A stretch of DNA of 64,000 bases from DATBLY01 sp963705545 (GTDB lineage Bacteria > Actinomycetota > UBA4738 > HRBIN12): assembly GCA_963705545.1 (NCBI GenBank), contig CAVPJX010000001.1, positions 1,302,001-1,366,000 on the forward strand, read 5' to 3'. The notes beneath the pieces are model-generated. The model worked only from the letters and a program-made list of their open reading frames with translations. It was not told the origin of the DNA and did not search any database. Within the stretch, counting starts at the first letter, position 1; each line of letters opens with the position of its first letter. Below are positions 18,316 through 28,321 of the stretch, piece by piece. The position numbers and the translations under genes were made by a program.

Positions 18316-18399
18316 CGGCCGGCGTCGACACACGGTCACCCTTGCGCGAACGCGATGGCCGGGCGTACGGTCGAAGGACCGCGACCACGGGGAGGATCC

Positions 18400-18840
18400 A
18401 TGGGTGACGTCGCACGCAACATCCAGGTCGTCGAGCGGCTGGAGCGCGCCTACAACGAGCGCGACTACGACACGGTCCGCGCCAGCGTCGCCGCCGACCT
18501 GATCCCGCACACGACCGGATCGGAGATGCTGCCGCCCGGCGTGGAAGGCGCGATCGCCTCGAACGAGGCGTCGCACGGCTCGTTCTCGGACCGGACGACC
18601 GAGATCGTCGACATCTTCGGCGACAGCGACAAGGTCGTCTCGCACGTCCGGTTGACGGGCACGAACGACGGCGGCGTCCCGTTCATGAACCTGCCGGCGA
18701 ACGGCAAGCAGGTCGACTTCGACTGGATCCAGATCTCGCGGCACGCCGACGACGGGACGATCGTCGAGACGTGGTCCCAGATGGACCTCCCGACGATGAT
18801 GGTGCAGCTGGGGGTCATGCCGGCCCCGGAGGGGATGTGA
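18400..18840 (+). CDS. SnoaL-like polyketide cyclase family protein
   Basis: 146 residues with the SnoaL/NTF2-like cone fold pattern: VERLERAYNERDYDTVRASV, then DIFGDSDKVVSHVRLTGTN and FDWIQISRHADDGTIVETWS. The ATG at 18400 follows GGGGAGGAT. It is followed by a second SnoaL-like gene after three bases, so the two are coupled. Such proteins are often small-molecule isomerases or cyclases; no substrate can be assigned. Confidence 0.85.
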   Translation: MGDVARNIQVVERLERAYNERDYDTVRASVAADLIPHTTGSEMLPPGVEGAIASNEASHGSFSDRTTEIVDIFGDSDKVVSHVRLTGTNDGGVPFMNLPANGKQVDFDWIQISRHADDGTIVETWSQMDLPTMMVQLGVMPAPEGM

Positions 18841-18843
18841 GTC

Positions 18844-19272
18844 ATGGCCACGCCTGAGCAGAACGCTGCGACCGTCCGCGACCTGATCGAACGCACGCTC
18901 AACGAGGGCGACATGGCGTTCGCCGACAAGGTGCTCTCCGATGCCTACGTCGAGAAGACCCCGATGCCGGGGAGCGCCGGCGACAAGGCGAGCGCGATCG
19001 CGATGTTCACGATGATGCGCGAGCAGACCCCGGACTACCGCATCGAGATCGAGGACGTGATCGCCTCTGGCGACAAGGTGGCGGTCCGCAGCACGATGCA
19101 CGGCACGGACACGAACGGCTTCATGCCGGGGATGCCGGCGACGAACAAGCCCTTCGCGATGGGTGCGATCGACGTGTTCACGTTCGACGAGGCCGGGATG
19201 AACACCGAGCACTACGGCATCTACGACATCGCCGGGACGATGGCCCAGCTCGGCCTCGCGCCCGGCGGGTAG
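18844..19272 (+). CDS. SnoaL-like protein
   Basis: 142 residues, NTF2-like fold: TVRDLIERTLNEGDMAFADK, then DYRIEIEDVIASGDKVAVRS and PFAMGAIDVFTFDEAGMNTE. It differs enough from the upstream SnoaL-like protein to be an old paralogue. The pair may form a hetero-oligomer or act in sequence. Function unknown. Confidence 0.85.
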   Translation: MATPEQNAATVRDLIERTLNEGDMAFADKVLSDAYVEKTPMPGSAGDKASAIAMFTMMREQTPDYRIEIEDVIASGDKVAVRSTMHGTDTNGFMPGMPATNKPFAMGAIDVFTFDEAGMNTEHYGIYDIAGTMAQLGLAPGG

Positions 19273-19296
19273 CGACCGCGATCTCCGCGCCCTCAC

Positions 19297-20379
19297 TCAG
19301 GGCGAACCGAACTCGCACCCCTCGAACTCGTCCTTGCCGCGCCCGCCGATGCACAGATCCTTCCCACCCTCGGCGGACAGTCGGTCGGGACCGTCTCCGC
19401 CATCGAGGACGTCGCGGCCGGCCCCCGCCGTGAGCGTGTCGGCGCCCACCTGCCCCGATAGGACGTCGGCGCCCGCGCCGCTCGTGAGCGTGTCGTCGCC
19501 GTCACCGCCGACGAGGACGTCCGCGCCGTCGGAGGTGACGATCGTGTCGTTCCCGTCCTGGCCGGCGATCGTGTCGTTCCCGCCGGCGCCGTCGATCGTG
19601 TCGTCGCCGGGCCCCGCCAGGATGAGGTCGTCGCCGGACGTGCCGGTCAGGTGGTCGTCGCCGTCCGAGCCGCAGATCACGCCGGGCAGTTCGGCGCAGG
19701 CGAGCGCCGTGACCTCGAGCTCCGTGAGCGGTGCGTCGTAGAGCCGGATCCGCGAGACGGCACCCGCCGACGCCTCGAGGCCCATCGTCAGCCGGTCGTC
19801 CCGGAAGAACCGGAGGGTATCGCCCTCGGCGATCACGGCGTGCCGCTCGGAGTCGTCGAACGAGAACTGCTGCACGCCGTTCACGTACCCCGCGACCGTC
19901 CCGGAGGCGTCCCGGGTCAGCACGACCAGGGCGTAGGTGTCCGCCAGGATCGAGGCGGGCGTCGCGAGCGCGGTCGGATACAGGTTCAGCTGACCGTAGA
20001 AGCTGTACAGCCCGGCATCGTCGGACCCGCCCGCGAAGTCGACCAGCTTCCGCCATCCCTCGATCTCGTGGAGCCGGAACAGGAGCTCGATCGTGTAGCT
20101 CTCGCCGTCGACCAGGTCGGTCGTCGGCGAGAGACGAAGGCCGTTCCGCATCGGGAAGCGCAGCACGGTCCGAGTGGTGCCGAGGACGTCCTCGTCGACG
20201 AACGCGTTCTCCCCCTTGCCGATCGCGACGAGATCCGGAGCCGACGCCACCGAGCTCGCGAGCGTCCCCTCGAAGGCGTATTCGGCCACCGCGGCGGCCG
20301 ACCGTGCGGGTCCGACCCCGACGGCGAACGCCTGGACCGTGATCACCGTGACGACGACGAACGCCTTGATCGTCCGCAT
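19297..20379 (-). CDS. Secreted LamG-like protein with RTX calcium-binding repeats
   Basis: 360 residues. The Sec signal peptide is MRTIKAFVVVTVITVQAFAV. A concanavalin-type LamG domain (about 30-235; YTIELLFRLHEIEGWRKLVDFAGG and GYVNGVQQFSFDD) is followed by roughly a dozen RTX nonapeptides (GGNDTI, GGDGDDTL, GGDGPDRL) from about 240 to 345. The repeats form a calcium-bound parallel beta-roll outside the cell. There are two C-terminal cysteines (DLCIGG, EGCEFG). The ATG at 20379 has a GGGAGGGG Shine-Dalgarno. Probably a cell-surface or exported adhesive or glycan-binding protein. Confidence 0.85.
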   Translation of the reverse strand: MRTIKAFVVVTVITVQAFAVGVGPARSAAAVAEYAFEGTLASSVASAPDLVAIGKGENAFVDEDVLGTTRTVLRFPMRNGLRLSPTTDLVDGESYTIELLFRLHEIEGWRKLVDFAGGSDDAGLYSFYGQLNLYPTALATPASILADTYALVVLTRDASGTVAGYVNGVQQFSFDDSERHAVIAEGDTLRFFRDDRLTMGLEASAGAVSRIRLYDAPLTELEVTALACAELPGVICGSDGDDHLTGTSGDDLILAGPGDDTIDGAGGNDTIAGQDGNDTIVTSDGADVLVGGDGDDTLTSGAGADVLSGQVGADTLTAGAGRDVLDGGDGPDRLSAEGGKDLCIGGRGKDEFEGCEFGSP

Positions 20380-20530
20380 GAGCCCCTCCCTGCCCGTATG
20401 GTCGACGCGCCCGGGCACACAGCGAGCCGATCCGACATCCACATCCTTACAGACGCTCGCGGGGCCCGGAACGCTGAGGGCGGAACCAGATCCGTCCGGC
20501 GCGCGGCTTGCTCGATCGCGTGGCGGACCG

Positions 20531-20536
20531 TAGCGT
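20531..20536 (+). promoter_or_regulatory. Candidate leaderless -10 (TAGCGT)
   Basis: TAGCGT lies 9 nt before the ATG at 20546, which lacks a Shine-Dalgarno. The same hexamer precedes glnE. Confidence 0.4.
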
Positions 20537-20545
20537 CGTTCACCG

Positions 20546-20782
20546 ATGCCCTGGAACCCGCATATCCCGCCGGAGATCCGAACCGTCCACCTGGGCGAGT
20601 TCACGCCGGAGCACGCCGACCAGCTGGGCGAGGCGTTCGATGCCGCCGGGATCTGGTGGTGGACGAAGGAGCGCGGCGGGATCGGCCGGATCTGGCAGCT
20701 CGGCGTGGAGGTCTTCGTCGATCGCGACCGTCTGGACGAGGCGCGCACGCTCGCGTCCGCGATCATCGAGGCCCACCAGTAG
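20546..20782 (+). CDS. Small hypothetical protein, DUF2007-like
   Basis: 78 residues, MPWNPHIPPEIRTVHLGEFT onward, with AFDAAGIWWWTKERGGIGRI and a closing VFVDRDRLDEARTLASAII. The arrangement resembles small DUF2007-type proteins, which sense or bind unknown ligands. Length, codon use and a leaderless-type promoter support it being real; function is unknown. Confidence 0.6.
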   Translation: MPWNPHIPPEIRTVHLGEFTPEHADQLGEAFDAAGIWWWTKERGGIGRIWQLGVEVFVDRDRLDEARTLASAIIEAHQ

Positions 20783-20866
20783 TCTGAGATGGACTAGCGA
20801 CATCCAAGGGACCCCCTAGGCGCGATGGGCTTGCTACCCGCCGCCGACCCCGTCCAGGATGCCTCC

Positions 20867-22217
20867 ATGGAGATCCCCGAGACCCGCTACGCGAAGACGG
20901 CGGACGGCGTCCACATCGCCTACCAGGTCGTCGGCGACGGTCCGATCGACCTCGTCTGGGTGATCGGGCTGGACCTCCAACATCGAGGCGCTCTGGGAGG
21001 AGCCGAACCTCGCCCGATACCTGACGCGGCTCGCGTCGTTCTCGCGGCTGATCCTGTTCGACAAGCGCGGGGTCGGCCTCTCCGACCGCGTCCCCGCCGA
21101 CCGGCTCCCGAGCCTCGAGACGCGGATGGACGACGTCCGGGCCGTGATGGATGCCGTCGGCTCGGAGCGCGCCATCGTCTTCGGCGTCTCCGAGGGTGGG
21201 CCGATGGCGATCCTGTTCGCCGCCACGTACCCGGAGCGGACGGTCGGGCTGATCCTGTACGGCACCGTGGCCGACTACACGGTCCGCGATCCGAACTACG
21301 GGTCCCTCGACGAGTCGGACGAGTACCTCGCCTACATCGACGAGCACTGGGGCACCGTGGAGCACGCGCGAGAGGAGATCCGCACGTGGGGCGCGCCGAG
21401 CCACGCGGACGACGAGCGGCTGGTCCAATGGCTCGCCTCGTACCTGCGTCGGGCCGCGAGCCCGGGGGCCGCGATCGCGCTGTCGCGCATGAACCGCGAG
21501 ATCAACGCCTCCCACGCGCTCCCCGCGATCCACGTCCCCACGCTGGTGCTGGCCAAGACCGACGATCGTGACTTCCCGATCGAGCAGGTGCGGGAGGAGA
21601 CCGCCCGGATCGCCGGGGCCAGGCTGGTCGAGTTCCCGGGCGACGAGCACTTCTTCTGGGTCGGCGAGTACGACGGGATGCTCGACGAGATCGAGCGGTT
21701 CGTCGCGGGCCTGGGGGTCGAGGAGGCGCAGCTGCAGCGTTCGCTCGCCACCGTGCTGTTCACCGACATCGTCGGGTCGACCGAGAAGGCGGCCGAGCTC
21801 GGGGACCGTGGGTGGAAGGAGCTCGTCGAGGCGCACCACGCGCGCGTCCGCGGACAGCTCGCGCGCTACCGCGGCGATGAGGTCGACACGGCGGGCGACG
21901 GCTTCTTCGCGGCGTTCGACGGCCCGGCGCGCGCGGTGCGGTGCGCGGGGGCGATCGGTGCCGCGGTCCAGCCGCTCGGGGTCGAGGTGCGCGCCGGGGT
22001 CCACACCGGCGAGGTGGAGGTGATCGACGGCAAGGTCGGCGGGCTCGCGGTCGTGATCGGGGCGCGGGTCGGCGCGAAGGCGGGCCCGTCGGAGATCCTC
22101 GTGTCGCAGACCGTGAAGGACCTGACGGCCGGGTCCGGCCTGGTGTTCGAGGACGCCGGCGAGCACGAGCTGAAGGGCGTACCCGACCGCTGGCACCTCT
22201 ACCGGGTCGCGGGCTGA
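20867..22217 (+). CDS. Alpha/beta hydrolase fused to class III cyclase (frame break near 20.97 kb)
   Basis: About 449 residues. The N-terminal half is an alpha/beta hydrolase: nucleophile elbow GVSEGGPMA, catalytic His in GDEHFFWVG, and the RLILFDKRGVGLSDR strand. The C-terminal half is a class III cyclase with metal Asp residues in VLFTDIVGST and DTAGDGFFAAF. The transition-state Asn is replaced (GLAVVIGARV), as is common in this hydrolase-cyclase subfamily, so cyclase activity is uncertain. The frame breaks near 20969 (GGGCTGG); removing one base gives VIGWTSNIEALWEEP, the family sequence. The start at 20867 gives METHIONINE-EIPETRYAKTADG, matching relatives. Confidence 0.8.
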
Positions 22218-22233
22218 GGCGCGGGATCTGCCG

Positions 22234-23244
22234 ATGGCGTCGCTTGAGGACGCGGTCGACGCGATCGCGGATCGGACCGGGTTCTCCGGCGTTGTCCGCG
22301 TCGACCGTTCGGGCGGCGTCGAGTTGGCGAAGGCCTACGGCCTCGCCGACAGAGAGCGGGGGGTGCCGAACACCGTCGAGACGTCGTTCGCGACCGCGAG
22401 CGGCACGAAGACCCTCACCGCGCTCACCGTCATGAGCCTGATCCAGGACGGCACGCTCGAGCTCGAGACGACCGCGCGCTCGGTGCTGGGCGACGACCTT
22501 CCGCTGATCGACGATCGCGTGACGGTCGAGCACTTGCTGGCGCACCGGTCCGGGATCGGCGACTACCTGGACGAGGACGCGATCGAGGACATCAACGACT
22601 TCGTGCTCCCGGTCCCGTTCCAGGAGCTCGCGACGACCGAGGCGTTCGTGGCGATCCTCGACGGCTACCCGCAGGTCTTCGAGCCCGGCGAGCGGTTCGC
22701 CTACAACAACGGCGGCTACGTCGTGCTGGCGCTGATCGCCGAGCGGGTGAGCGGTCAGCCGTTCCACGACCTGGTGCTCCGTCGCGTCTGTGAGCCGGCG
22801 GGCATGCCGCACACCGCGTTCCTGCGCACCGACGAGCTGCCGGGACGATGCCGCGCTCGGCTACCTGCGACCGCGACGGCGGCCGGACGAACGCGCTGCA
22901 GCTCCCGGTCCGCGGGAACGGGGACGGCGGCATCTACACGACCGCCGCCGACCTGGCCGCGCTCTGGGACGCGCTGTTCGCCGGCCGGATCGTGTCGCGC
23001 GCCACGGTCGACGAGATGCTCCGCCCGCGCAGCGCCTTCCCCGACGGAGTCGAAGCGCTACGGCCTCGGGTTCCACGTCGACGCCACGCGCGACGACGTG
23101 ACGTGGCTCGAGGGCTACGACGCGGGCGCGTCGATGTTCAGCACGCACGTCGCATCCGCGGACCTCACCGCGACGGTGATCGCGAACTGGACCGACGGCG
23201 CATGGCCGATCCAGGAGCTCCTGGACGAGCGCCTCGGAACCTAG
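22234..23244 (+). CDS. Class C beta-lactamase-like serine hydrolase (several frame breaks)
   Basis: About 336 residues, beta-lactamase/transpeptidase fold. The nucleophile motif SxxK is TASGTKTLTAL and the Tyr motif is YNNGGYVVL; HRSGIGDYLDE and GNGDGGIYTTAADLA follow. Such proteins are esterases, peptidases or beta-lactam hydrolases; a resistance role is not implied. The reading frame is disturbed between about 22843 and 23055. The mended sequence reads DELPGDDAALGYL, then RTNALQLPVRGNGDGG, and returns at SKRYGLGFHV. The frame is open end-to-end only because three one-base changes cancel. No signal peptide. Confidence 0.75.
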   Translation: MASLEDAVDAIADRTGFSGVVRVDRSGGVELAKAYGLADRERGVPNTVETSFATASGTKTLTALTVMSLIQDGTLELETTARSVLGDDLPLIDDRVTVEHLLAHRSGIGDYLDEDAIEDINDFVLPVPFQELATTEAFVAILDGYPQVFEPGERFAYNNGGYVVLALIAERVSGQPFHDLVLRRVCEPAGMPHTAFLRTDELPGRCRARLPATATAAGRTRCSSRSAGTGTAASTRPPPTWPRSGTRCSPAGSCRAPRSTRCSARAAPSPTESKRYGLGFHVDATRDDVTWLEGYDAGASMFSTHVASADLTATVIANWTDGAWPIQELLDERLGT

Positions 23245-23313
23245 CCCGCCCATCTCTTCATCGGCGTGGATCCACGCGCCCTCGCCCGAACCCCGGCTCG
23301 TACCCCGGACTAT

Positions 23314-23350
23314 TCAGTGTTACTATGTACCGGGTAGTCACTAACACTGA
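23314..23350 (+). promoter_or_regulatory. Probable PadR operator: 9-bp inverted repeat
   Basis: TCAGTGTTA (23314-23322) and TAACACTGA (23342-23350) are perfect inverted arms separated by 19 nt. A TACTAT hexamer (23321-23326) inside could be the -10. The site sits just before the Shine-Dalgarno GGAGGAGGG of the PadR gene, so autoregulation of the exporter operon is likely. Binding is inferred. Confidence 0.65.
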
Positions 23351-23373
23351 GTAGCCGGAGGAGGGCGTGTTCC

Positions 23374-23703
23374 GTGGGCAGGCAGGTGACGGAGATGCTC
23401 AAGGGGACGCTGGAGGGCATCGTTCTCGCGATCCTGTCCGGCCGGCCCGCATACGGCTACGAGATCACGGCATGGCTACGGGAGAAGGGCTTCTCGGACA
23501 TCGCCGAAGGGACCGTCTACGCGCTGCTCATCAGGGTCGAGCAGCGCGGCCTCGTCGACGTGGAGAAGGTCCCCTCCGAGAAGGGGCCACCGCGCAAGGT
23601 GTACTCCCTCAACGCTCAGGGCAAGGAACATCTCGAGGAGTTCTGGAGGACCTGGAGCTTCCTCGCAGAACGGCTCGAACAGCTCCGCGAAGGAGGCGGG
23701 TGA
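23374..23703 (+). CDS. PadR family transcriptional regulator
   Basis: 109 residues, GTG start. Winged helix: LKGTLEGIVLAILSGRPAYG, YEITAWLREKGF, and the EGTVYALLIRVEQRGLVDVE recognition region. The wing PRKVYSLNAQGKEHL and a dimerisation helix follow. PadR proteins repress exporters and are relieved by drug-like ligands. The Shine-Dalgarno is 8 nt upstream. It is the first gene of a four-gene operon with a DUF1048 protein and an ABC exporter and is preceded by an inverted repeat. Confidence 0.9.
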   Translation: MGRQVTEMLKGTLEGIVLAILSGRPAYGYEITAWLREKGFSDIAEGTVYALLIRVEQRGLVDVEKVPSEKGPPRKVYSLNAQGKEHLEEFWRTWSFLAERLEQLREGGG

Positions 23704-23704
23704 C

Positions 23705-24066
23705 ATGTTCATCTCCAAGGTGATCGGCGACAAGAAGCGGTGGCGGCGGTACAAGGCACGCAAGGAGCAGCTTCCGCCGAACTATCGCGCGGCACTCGAT
23801 GCCGTGCAGCGGTACACCTACTACCGGGGACCGGGGACGGGGGACGCCTCGATGTCGTTGCTGGAGGACCTCGCCGACGTCTTCGAGCAGGCCGCGGCGA
23901 GCGACACCCCGATCAAGGACATCGTCGGGGACGACCCCGTGGAGTTCGCCGAGGGGTTCATCCGCAACTACGAGGACAGCTCCTGGATCAACAAGGAGCA
24001 GGAGCGTCTGACCCGCGCCATCGAGGAAGCCGCCGCAGAAGAGGCCGGAGACGAAGGGGGTTCCCC

Positions 24067-24070
<4 letters not shown>
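23705..24070 (+). CDS. DUF1048 family protein
   Basis: 121 residues, alpha-helical (MFISKVIGDKKRWRRYKARK; LPPNYRAALDAVQRYTYY; DPVEFAEGFIRNYEDSSWIN). DUF1048 proteins are regularly encoded between a PadR regulator and an ABC transporter, as here, but their role is not established. The stop overlaps the start of the ATPase gene (GTGA). Confidence 0.9.
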
Positions 24071-24867
<797 letters not shown>

Positions 24868-24876
24868 GGAGCGACG

Positions 24877-25638
24877 ATGACCACGCACGCCTTCGACAAC
24901 ACCGCCGTCTTGCTGGGCCGATCCATGCGCCACATCACACGCAGCCTGGACACCATCATCACGGTCGCGATCATGCCGATCGCCCTCATGCTGCTGTTCG
25001 TCTACGTGTTCGGCGGCGCGATCGACAGCGGGTCGGATCGGTACGTGAACTACCTGCTGCCCGGGATCCTGATCATCACGATCGTGATGGGCACGTCCTA
25101 CACCGCGTTCCGGCTGTTCACGGACATGCAGGGCGGGGTCTTCGAGCGATTCCAGTCCATGCCGATCGCGCGGTCCAGCGTGCTGTGGGCGCACGTGCTG
25201 GCCGCGATGGTCTCCACGCTCATCTCGCTCGTGGTCGTCATGCTCGTCGCCGTCCTCATGGGATTCCGCTCACCGGCGGGAGCGCTGGCATGGCTCGCCG
25301 TCGCCGGGATCCTCTTCCTGTTCACCATGGCGGTGACCTGGATCGCCGTCATCGCCGGCCTGTCCGCGAAGAGCGTGGACGGCGTGGGCGCCTTCTCCTA
25401 TCCGATCATCTTCCTCGCATTCATCAGCTCGGCGTTCGTGCCCACCGACACCATGCCGGGCCCGGTGCGCGCCTTCGCCGAGAACCAACCCGTGACATCC
25501 ATCGTCACCACGATCCGCGACCTGTTCACGCAGCAGCCGGTCAGCGCCGACATCTGGATCGCCCTCGCCTGGTGCCTGCTCATCCTCATCGTCGCCTATG
25601 CCCTCGCGATGGCCGCCTACCACCGCAAGATCGCCTAA
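24877..25638 (+). CDS. ABC-2 type permease (DrrB-like)
   Basis: 253 residues with about six membrane helices (IITVAIMPIALMLLFVYVFG; LPGILIITIVMG; LISLVVVMLVAVLM; LAVAGILFLFTMAV; IALAWCLLILIVAYALAMAA). The conserved GVFERFQSMPIARSSVLWAH coupling region and the FISSAFVPTDTMP segment are typical of DrrB/ABC-2 permeases. It partners the preceding ATPase in the inner membrane. Last gene of the PadR operon; a convergent gene ends 71 bases downstream. Confidence 0.9.
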   Translation: MTTHAFDNTAVLLGRSMRHITRSLDTIITVAIMPIALMLLFVYVFGGAIDSGSDRYVNYLLPGILIITIVMGTSYTAFRLFTDMQGGVFERFQSMPIARSSVLWAHVLAAMVSTLISLVVVMLVAVLMGFRSPAGALAWLAVAGILFLFTMAVTWIAVIAGLSAKSVDGVGAFSYPIIFLAFISSAFVPTDTMPGPVRAFAENQPVTSIVTTIRDLFTQQPVSADIWIALAWCLLILIVAYALAMAAYHRKIA

Positions 25639-25708
25639 GGATCTGTCTGCGGCGGAACGATCTGCAAGGCCTCGCGCCCATCACCCGGTTGGACGACCTG
25701 GCTGGACA

Positions 25709-26698
25709 TCACAGCGAGGGCCCGAGTACGAGCGCGCCCTCGACGGAGCCCGAACGGAGCGCGGCCAACGCGTCGTTCGCGCGCTCGAGCGGGTACGGCG
25801 TGACGGTCGAGACGATCGGCACCTGCGGCGCGAGCGCCAGGAACTCGACGCCGTCGGCCCGGGTGAGGTTGGCGACCGAGCGCAGGACCCGCTCCCCCCA
25901 GAGCCGCTCGTACGGGAACGACGGGATATCGCTCATGTGGATCTCGCCGCAGACGACGGTCCCGCCGGGCGCCACGGCCGCGAGCGCCGCGGGCACCAGC
26001 TCCCCCGCCGGGGCGAACAGGATCGCGGCGTCGAGTTCCTCGGGCGGGCGCTCGTCGGAACCCCCCGCCCACTCGGCCCCGACCTCGCGCGCGAACGCCT
26101 GCGCCCGCCCATCGCCCGGCCGGGTGAACGCGAACACCCGCCGTCCCTGCCAGCGCGCCACCTGGGTCACCAGGTGCGCCGCGGCGCCGAACCCGTAGAT
26201 CCCGAGGCGCTCGGCGTCGCCGGCGAGCTTCAGGCAGCGCCAGCCGATCGTCCCGGCGCACAGCAGCGGCGCGGCCTGGAGGTCGGCGTAGCCCTCGGGG
26301 ATCGGAAGGCAGGCGCGCGCGTCGGCCACGGTCGTCTCCGCATAGCCGCCGTCGATCTGGTATCCCGTGAACCGGGCCCGCGCGCAGAGGTTCTCGCGAC
26401 CGGTCGTGCAGTACCGGCACTCGCCGCAGGTCCAGCCGAGCCACGGGACGCCGACTCGGTCGCCGACCTCGAGCGTCTCCACCTCCGGCCCGATCCGCTC
26501 GACGACCCCGACGATCTGGTGGCCGAGGATCAGCGGCACCTTCGCGTCGGGGAGGTCGCCGTCGGCGACGTGGAGGTCGGTCCGGCAGACCCCACAGACC
26601 GACACGCGGATCCGCACCTCGTCGGGGCCGGGTTCGCGCGGCTCGAGCTCGACCGCCGAGAGCGGTAGGCCGGGTGAATCGAGGACGATCGCGCGCAT
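25709..26698 (-). CDS. Zinc-dependent alcohol dehydrogenase family protein
   Basis: 329 residues of the MDR superfamily. Catalytic zinc ligands are in CGVCRTDLH and LGHQIVGVVE; structural-zinc cysteines in CGECRYCTTGRENLC; the cofactor site is GIYGFGAAAHL (a changed GxGxxG). The combination resembles AdhA/AdhB-type enzymes that use NAD(P)H with simple alcohols or aldehydes. The ATG at 26698 overlaps the stop of the kelch-type gene (ATGA), so the two are coupled. Confidence 0.9.
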   Translation of the reverse strand: MRAIVLDSPGLPLSAVELEPREPGPDEVRIRVSVCGVCRTDLHVADGDLPDAKVPLILGHQIVGVVERIGPEVETLEVGDRVGVPWLGWTCGECRYCTTGRENLCARARFTGYQIDGGYAETTVADARACLPIPEGYADLQAAPLLCAGTIGWRCLKLAGDAERLGIYGFGAAAHLVTQVARWQGRRVFAFTRPGDGRAQAFAREVGAEWAGGSDERPPEELDAAILFAPAGELVPAALAAVAPGGTVVCGEIHMSDIPSFPYERLWGERVLRSVANLTRADGVEFLALAPQVPIVSTVTPYPLERANDALAALRSGSVEGALVLGPSL

Positions 26699-27864
26699 CA
26701 GCCGCGGAGCGTGATCCGGGTGCCGATGTTCGGGGTCGGGTTGTAGCGACGGAACGCGACGCCGCTCCACGCGATCAGCCGCCTGCCCGTCCACGCGATC
26801 GAGCTGTCGCCGAACCGGTTGAAGGGCGAGTCGCCGGCGCGGATCACGCTCCAGGCATCCGTGCCCACGTCGTAGAGCTGCAGCCGGCGGCCGTCGCACG
26901 CCTGGACGAGCCGATCGCCGAGCCAGGCGTGTTGCCCGCCCCGCGCGAGCACGCACGGGCCCCGGCCGCCCGAGCGCCACGCGTCGGTGGCCGGGTCGTA
27001 CAGGAGGATGCGGCTCCGCGTGCCACTCGCGACGAACGCCGCCTCACTCCCGGTCCAGCCGACGGCACGCAGCGCGACGGAGACCGGCGGATCGAGGGTC
27101 TCGACCGTGTCCGTCGCCGGGTCGTACGCCAGGGCGACCCACTCCGCATCGGTGCAGGTCGAACCGAGCTCGGGGCAGTGGAACCAAAGCCCCGTCACGA
27201 TGATCCGCTCGCCGTCCCAGACGGCCCCCGACGGGATCAAGGCCTCGAATGCGTCCAGCGCTGGGAGCGCGCGCCAGTGCCCCCCGGGCGTGACCGCGGC
27301 GGCGACGGGAGACGCGAAGCCGTCGCCCTGCGTCCCGCCGATGATCACCAGCTCGTCGCCGGTCCACGCCGAGACGTAGCCCTCTCGCGGCCCGAGCGGG
27401 CCCCCGGGGAGCTTCCGCCACGCATCCGCCGCAGGATCGTAGACGGCGCCGCGCGCCGGACCGTCGGGTGAGTTGCCGGCCCAGAAGATCGCGAGCTCGC
27501 CCGTCCAGGCGGCCGCCGAGCCTCCGCCGCCGCGGACCCCCGCCGGGGCGTTCGCGATCCGGCGCCACGTGTCGGTCGTCGTGTCGTAGGCGGCCCCGTC
27601 CCGGTTCACCACGAACCCGCCGCGAGGACCGCGCGTATAGCCGCCCCATACGATCATCTCGTCGCCGGTCCAGACCGTGCCAGCGCTGATGCGGCCCTCG
27701 ATCGGCGCGGGCGCGAGGGGCCGCCACCTCGCATCGGGGCCCGTCGACGTCGCGGGGCTTCGGCTCGCGACCGCGGAAGACGACGAGGCGACGAGGCCGA
27801 CGACGAACACGAGCGCGCCCACCAGGGCCACTCCCGCGCTGCTGCGCACCGACGACGACTTCAT
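26698..27864 (-). CDS. Secreted kelch/beta-propeller repeat protein
   Basis: 388 residues. Signal peptide VALVGALVFVVGLVASSSSA. Kelch-like repeats recur with a WTGDEMIVWGG core (also WTGELAIFWAG, WTGDELVIIGG, WTGRRLIAWSG) alternating with YDPATDAW blades, about six in all, making a galactose-oxidase-type propeller. It probably binds a ligand or partner outside the cell; no catalytic Cys/Tyr pair of true galactose oxidase is evident. Confidence 0.8.
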   Translation of the reverse strand: MKSSSVRSSAGVALVGALVFVVGLVASSSSAVASRSPATSTGPDARWRPLAPAPIEGRISAGTVWTGDEMIVWGGYTRGPRGGFVVNRDGAAYDTTTDTWRRIANAPAGVRGGGGSAAAWTGELAIFWAGNSPDGPARGAVYDPAADAWRKLPGGPLGPREGYVSAWTGDELVIIGGTQGDGFASPVAAAVTPGGHWRALPALDAFEALIPSGAVWDGERIIVTGLWFHCPELGSTCTDAEWVALAYDPATDTVETLDPPVSVALRAVGWTGSEAAFVASGTRSRILLYDPATDAWRSGGRGPCVLARGGQHAWLGDRLVQACDGRRLQLYDVGTDAWSVIRAGDSPFNRFGDSSIAWTGRRLIAWSGVAFRRYNPTPNIGTRITLRG

Positions 27865-27933
27865 CGATGCCAGTGTCCCAGCGGGCGTCGACCGCGCCGG
27901 CGCCGAGGGTCCCGCCGTCGACGGGACCGCTAC

Positions 27934-28257
27934 TCAGACCACGAAGGCGCAGCCGTCCCAGAAGGCCCGCACCCGCCGGCGGATCTTGCCGGTCGCCTCG
28001 ATGTGGAGCTCCCGAGGGAGCCGCCGCATCCACGGCGGCACGAACACCAAGAACCCCTTCGTCTCGAAGCGCCGCCACTCGAGCGCGTCCTCTGGGGGCT
28101 CGGTCGATGTGCGCAGGACCTTCGCCCATCCCCGGACGGTCCCCGCCGTCGCCACCCACACGAACAGCAGGCCGCCCTGATCGTTGATCATCGAGCGCGC
28201 TTCGGGAGTGGACAGGATGCGCATGAGGACGGTTTCGGCTCCGACCACCTCAGACAT
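27934..28257 (-). CDS. Conserved-looking hypothetical protein
   Basis: 107 residues starting MSEVVGAETVLMRILSTPEA and containing GGLLFVWVATAG and GFLVFVPPWMRRLPRELHIE, ending VRAFWDGCAFVV. It resembles small actinobacterial proteins of unknown function with a beta-hairpin LLFVWV core. No catalytic motif. It lies between the kelch protein and glnE, partly over the glnE upstream-strand end. The start is not supported by a strong Shine-Dalgarno. Confidence 0.6.
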   Translation of the reverse strand: MSEVVGAETVLMRILSTPEARSMINDQGGLLFVWVATAGTVRGWAKVLRTSTEPPEDALEWRRFETKGFLVFVPPWMRRLPRELHIEATGKIRRRVRAFWDGCAFVV

Positions 28258-28321
28258 TGAGTCCGAGGACCCGATACCCGACGAGGTCTGCGGGGAACCC
28301 GTGGTTCCGGCCCGAGCGCGC

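Noticed and set aside
15937..19296. Very long minus-strand open frame under the phosphoesterase and SnoaL genes
   Set aside because: Its composition is that of an antisense shadow (Arg/Asp/Val/Gly-rich, no domain) and it covers six well-supported plus-strand genes.
22234..23244. Treating the beta-lactamase-like gene as an antibiotic resistance gene
   Set aside because: The fold is shared by esterases and peptidases, there is no signal peptide, and no resistance context.
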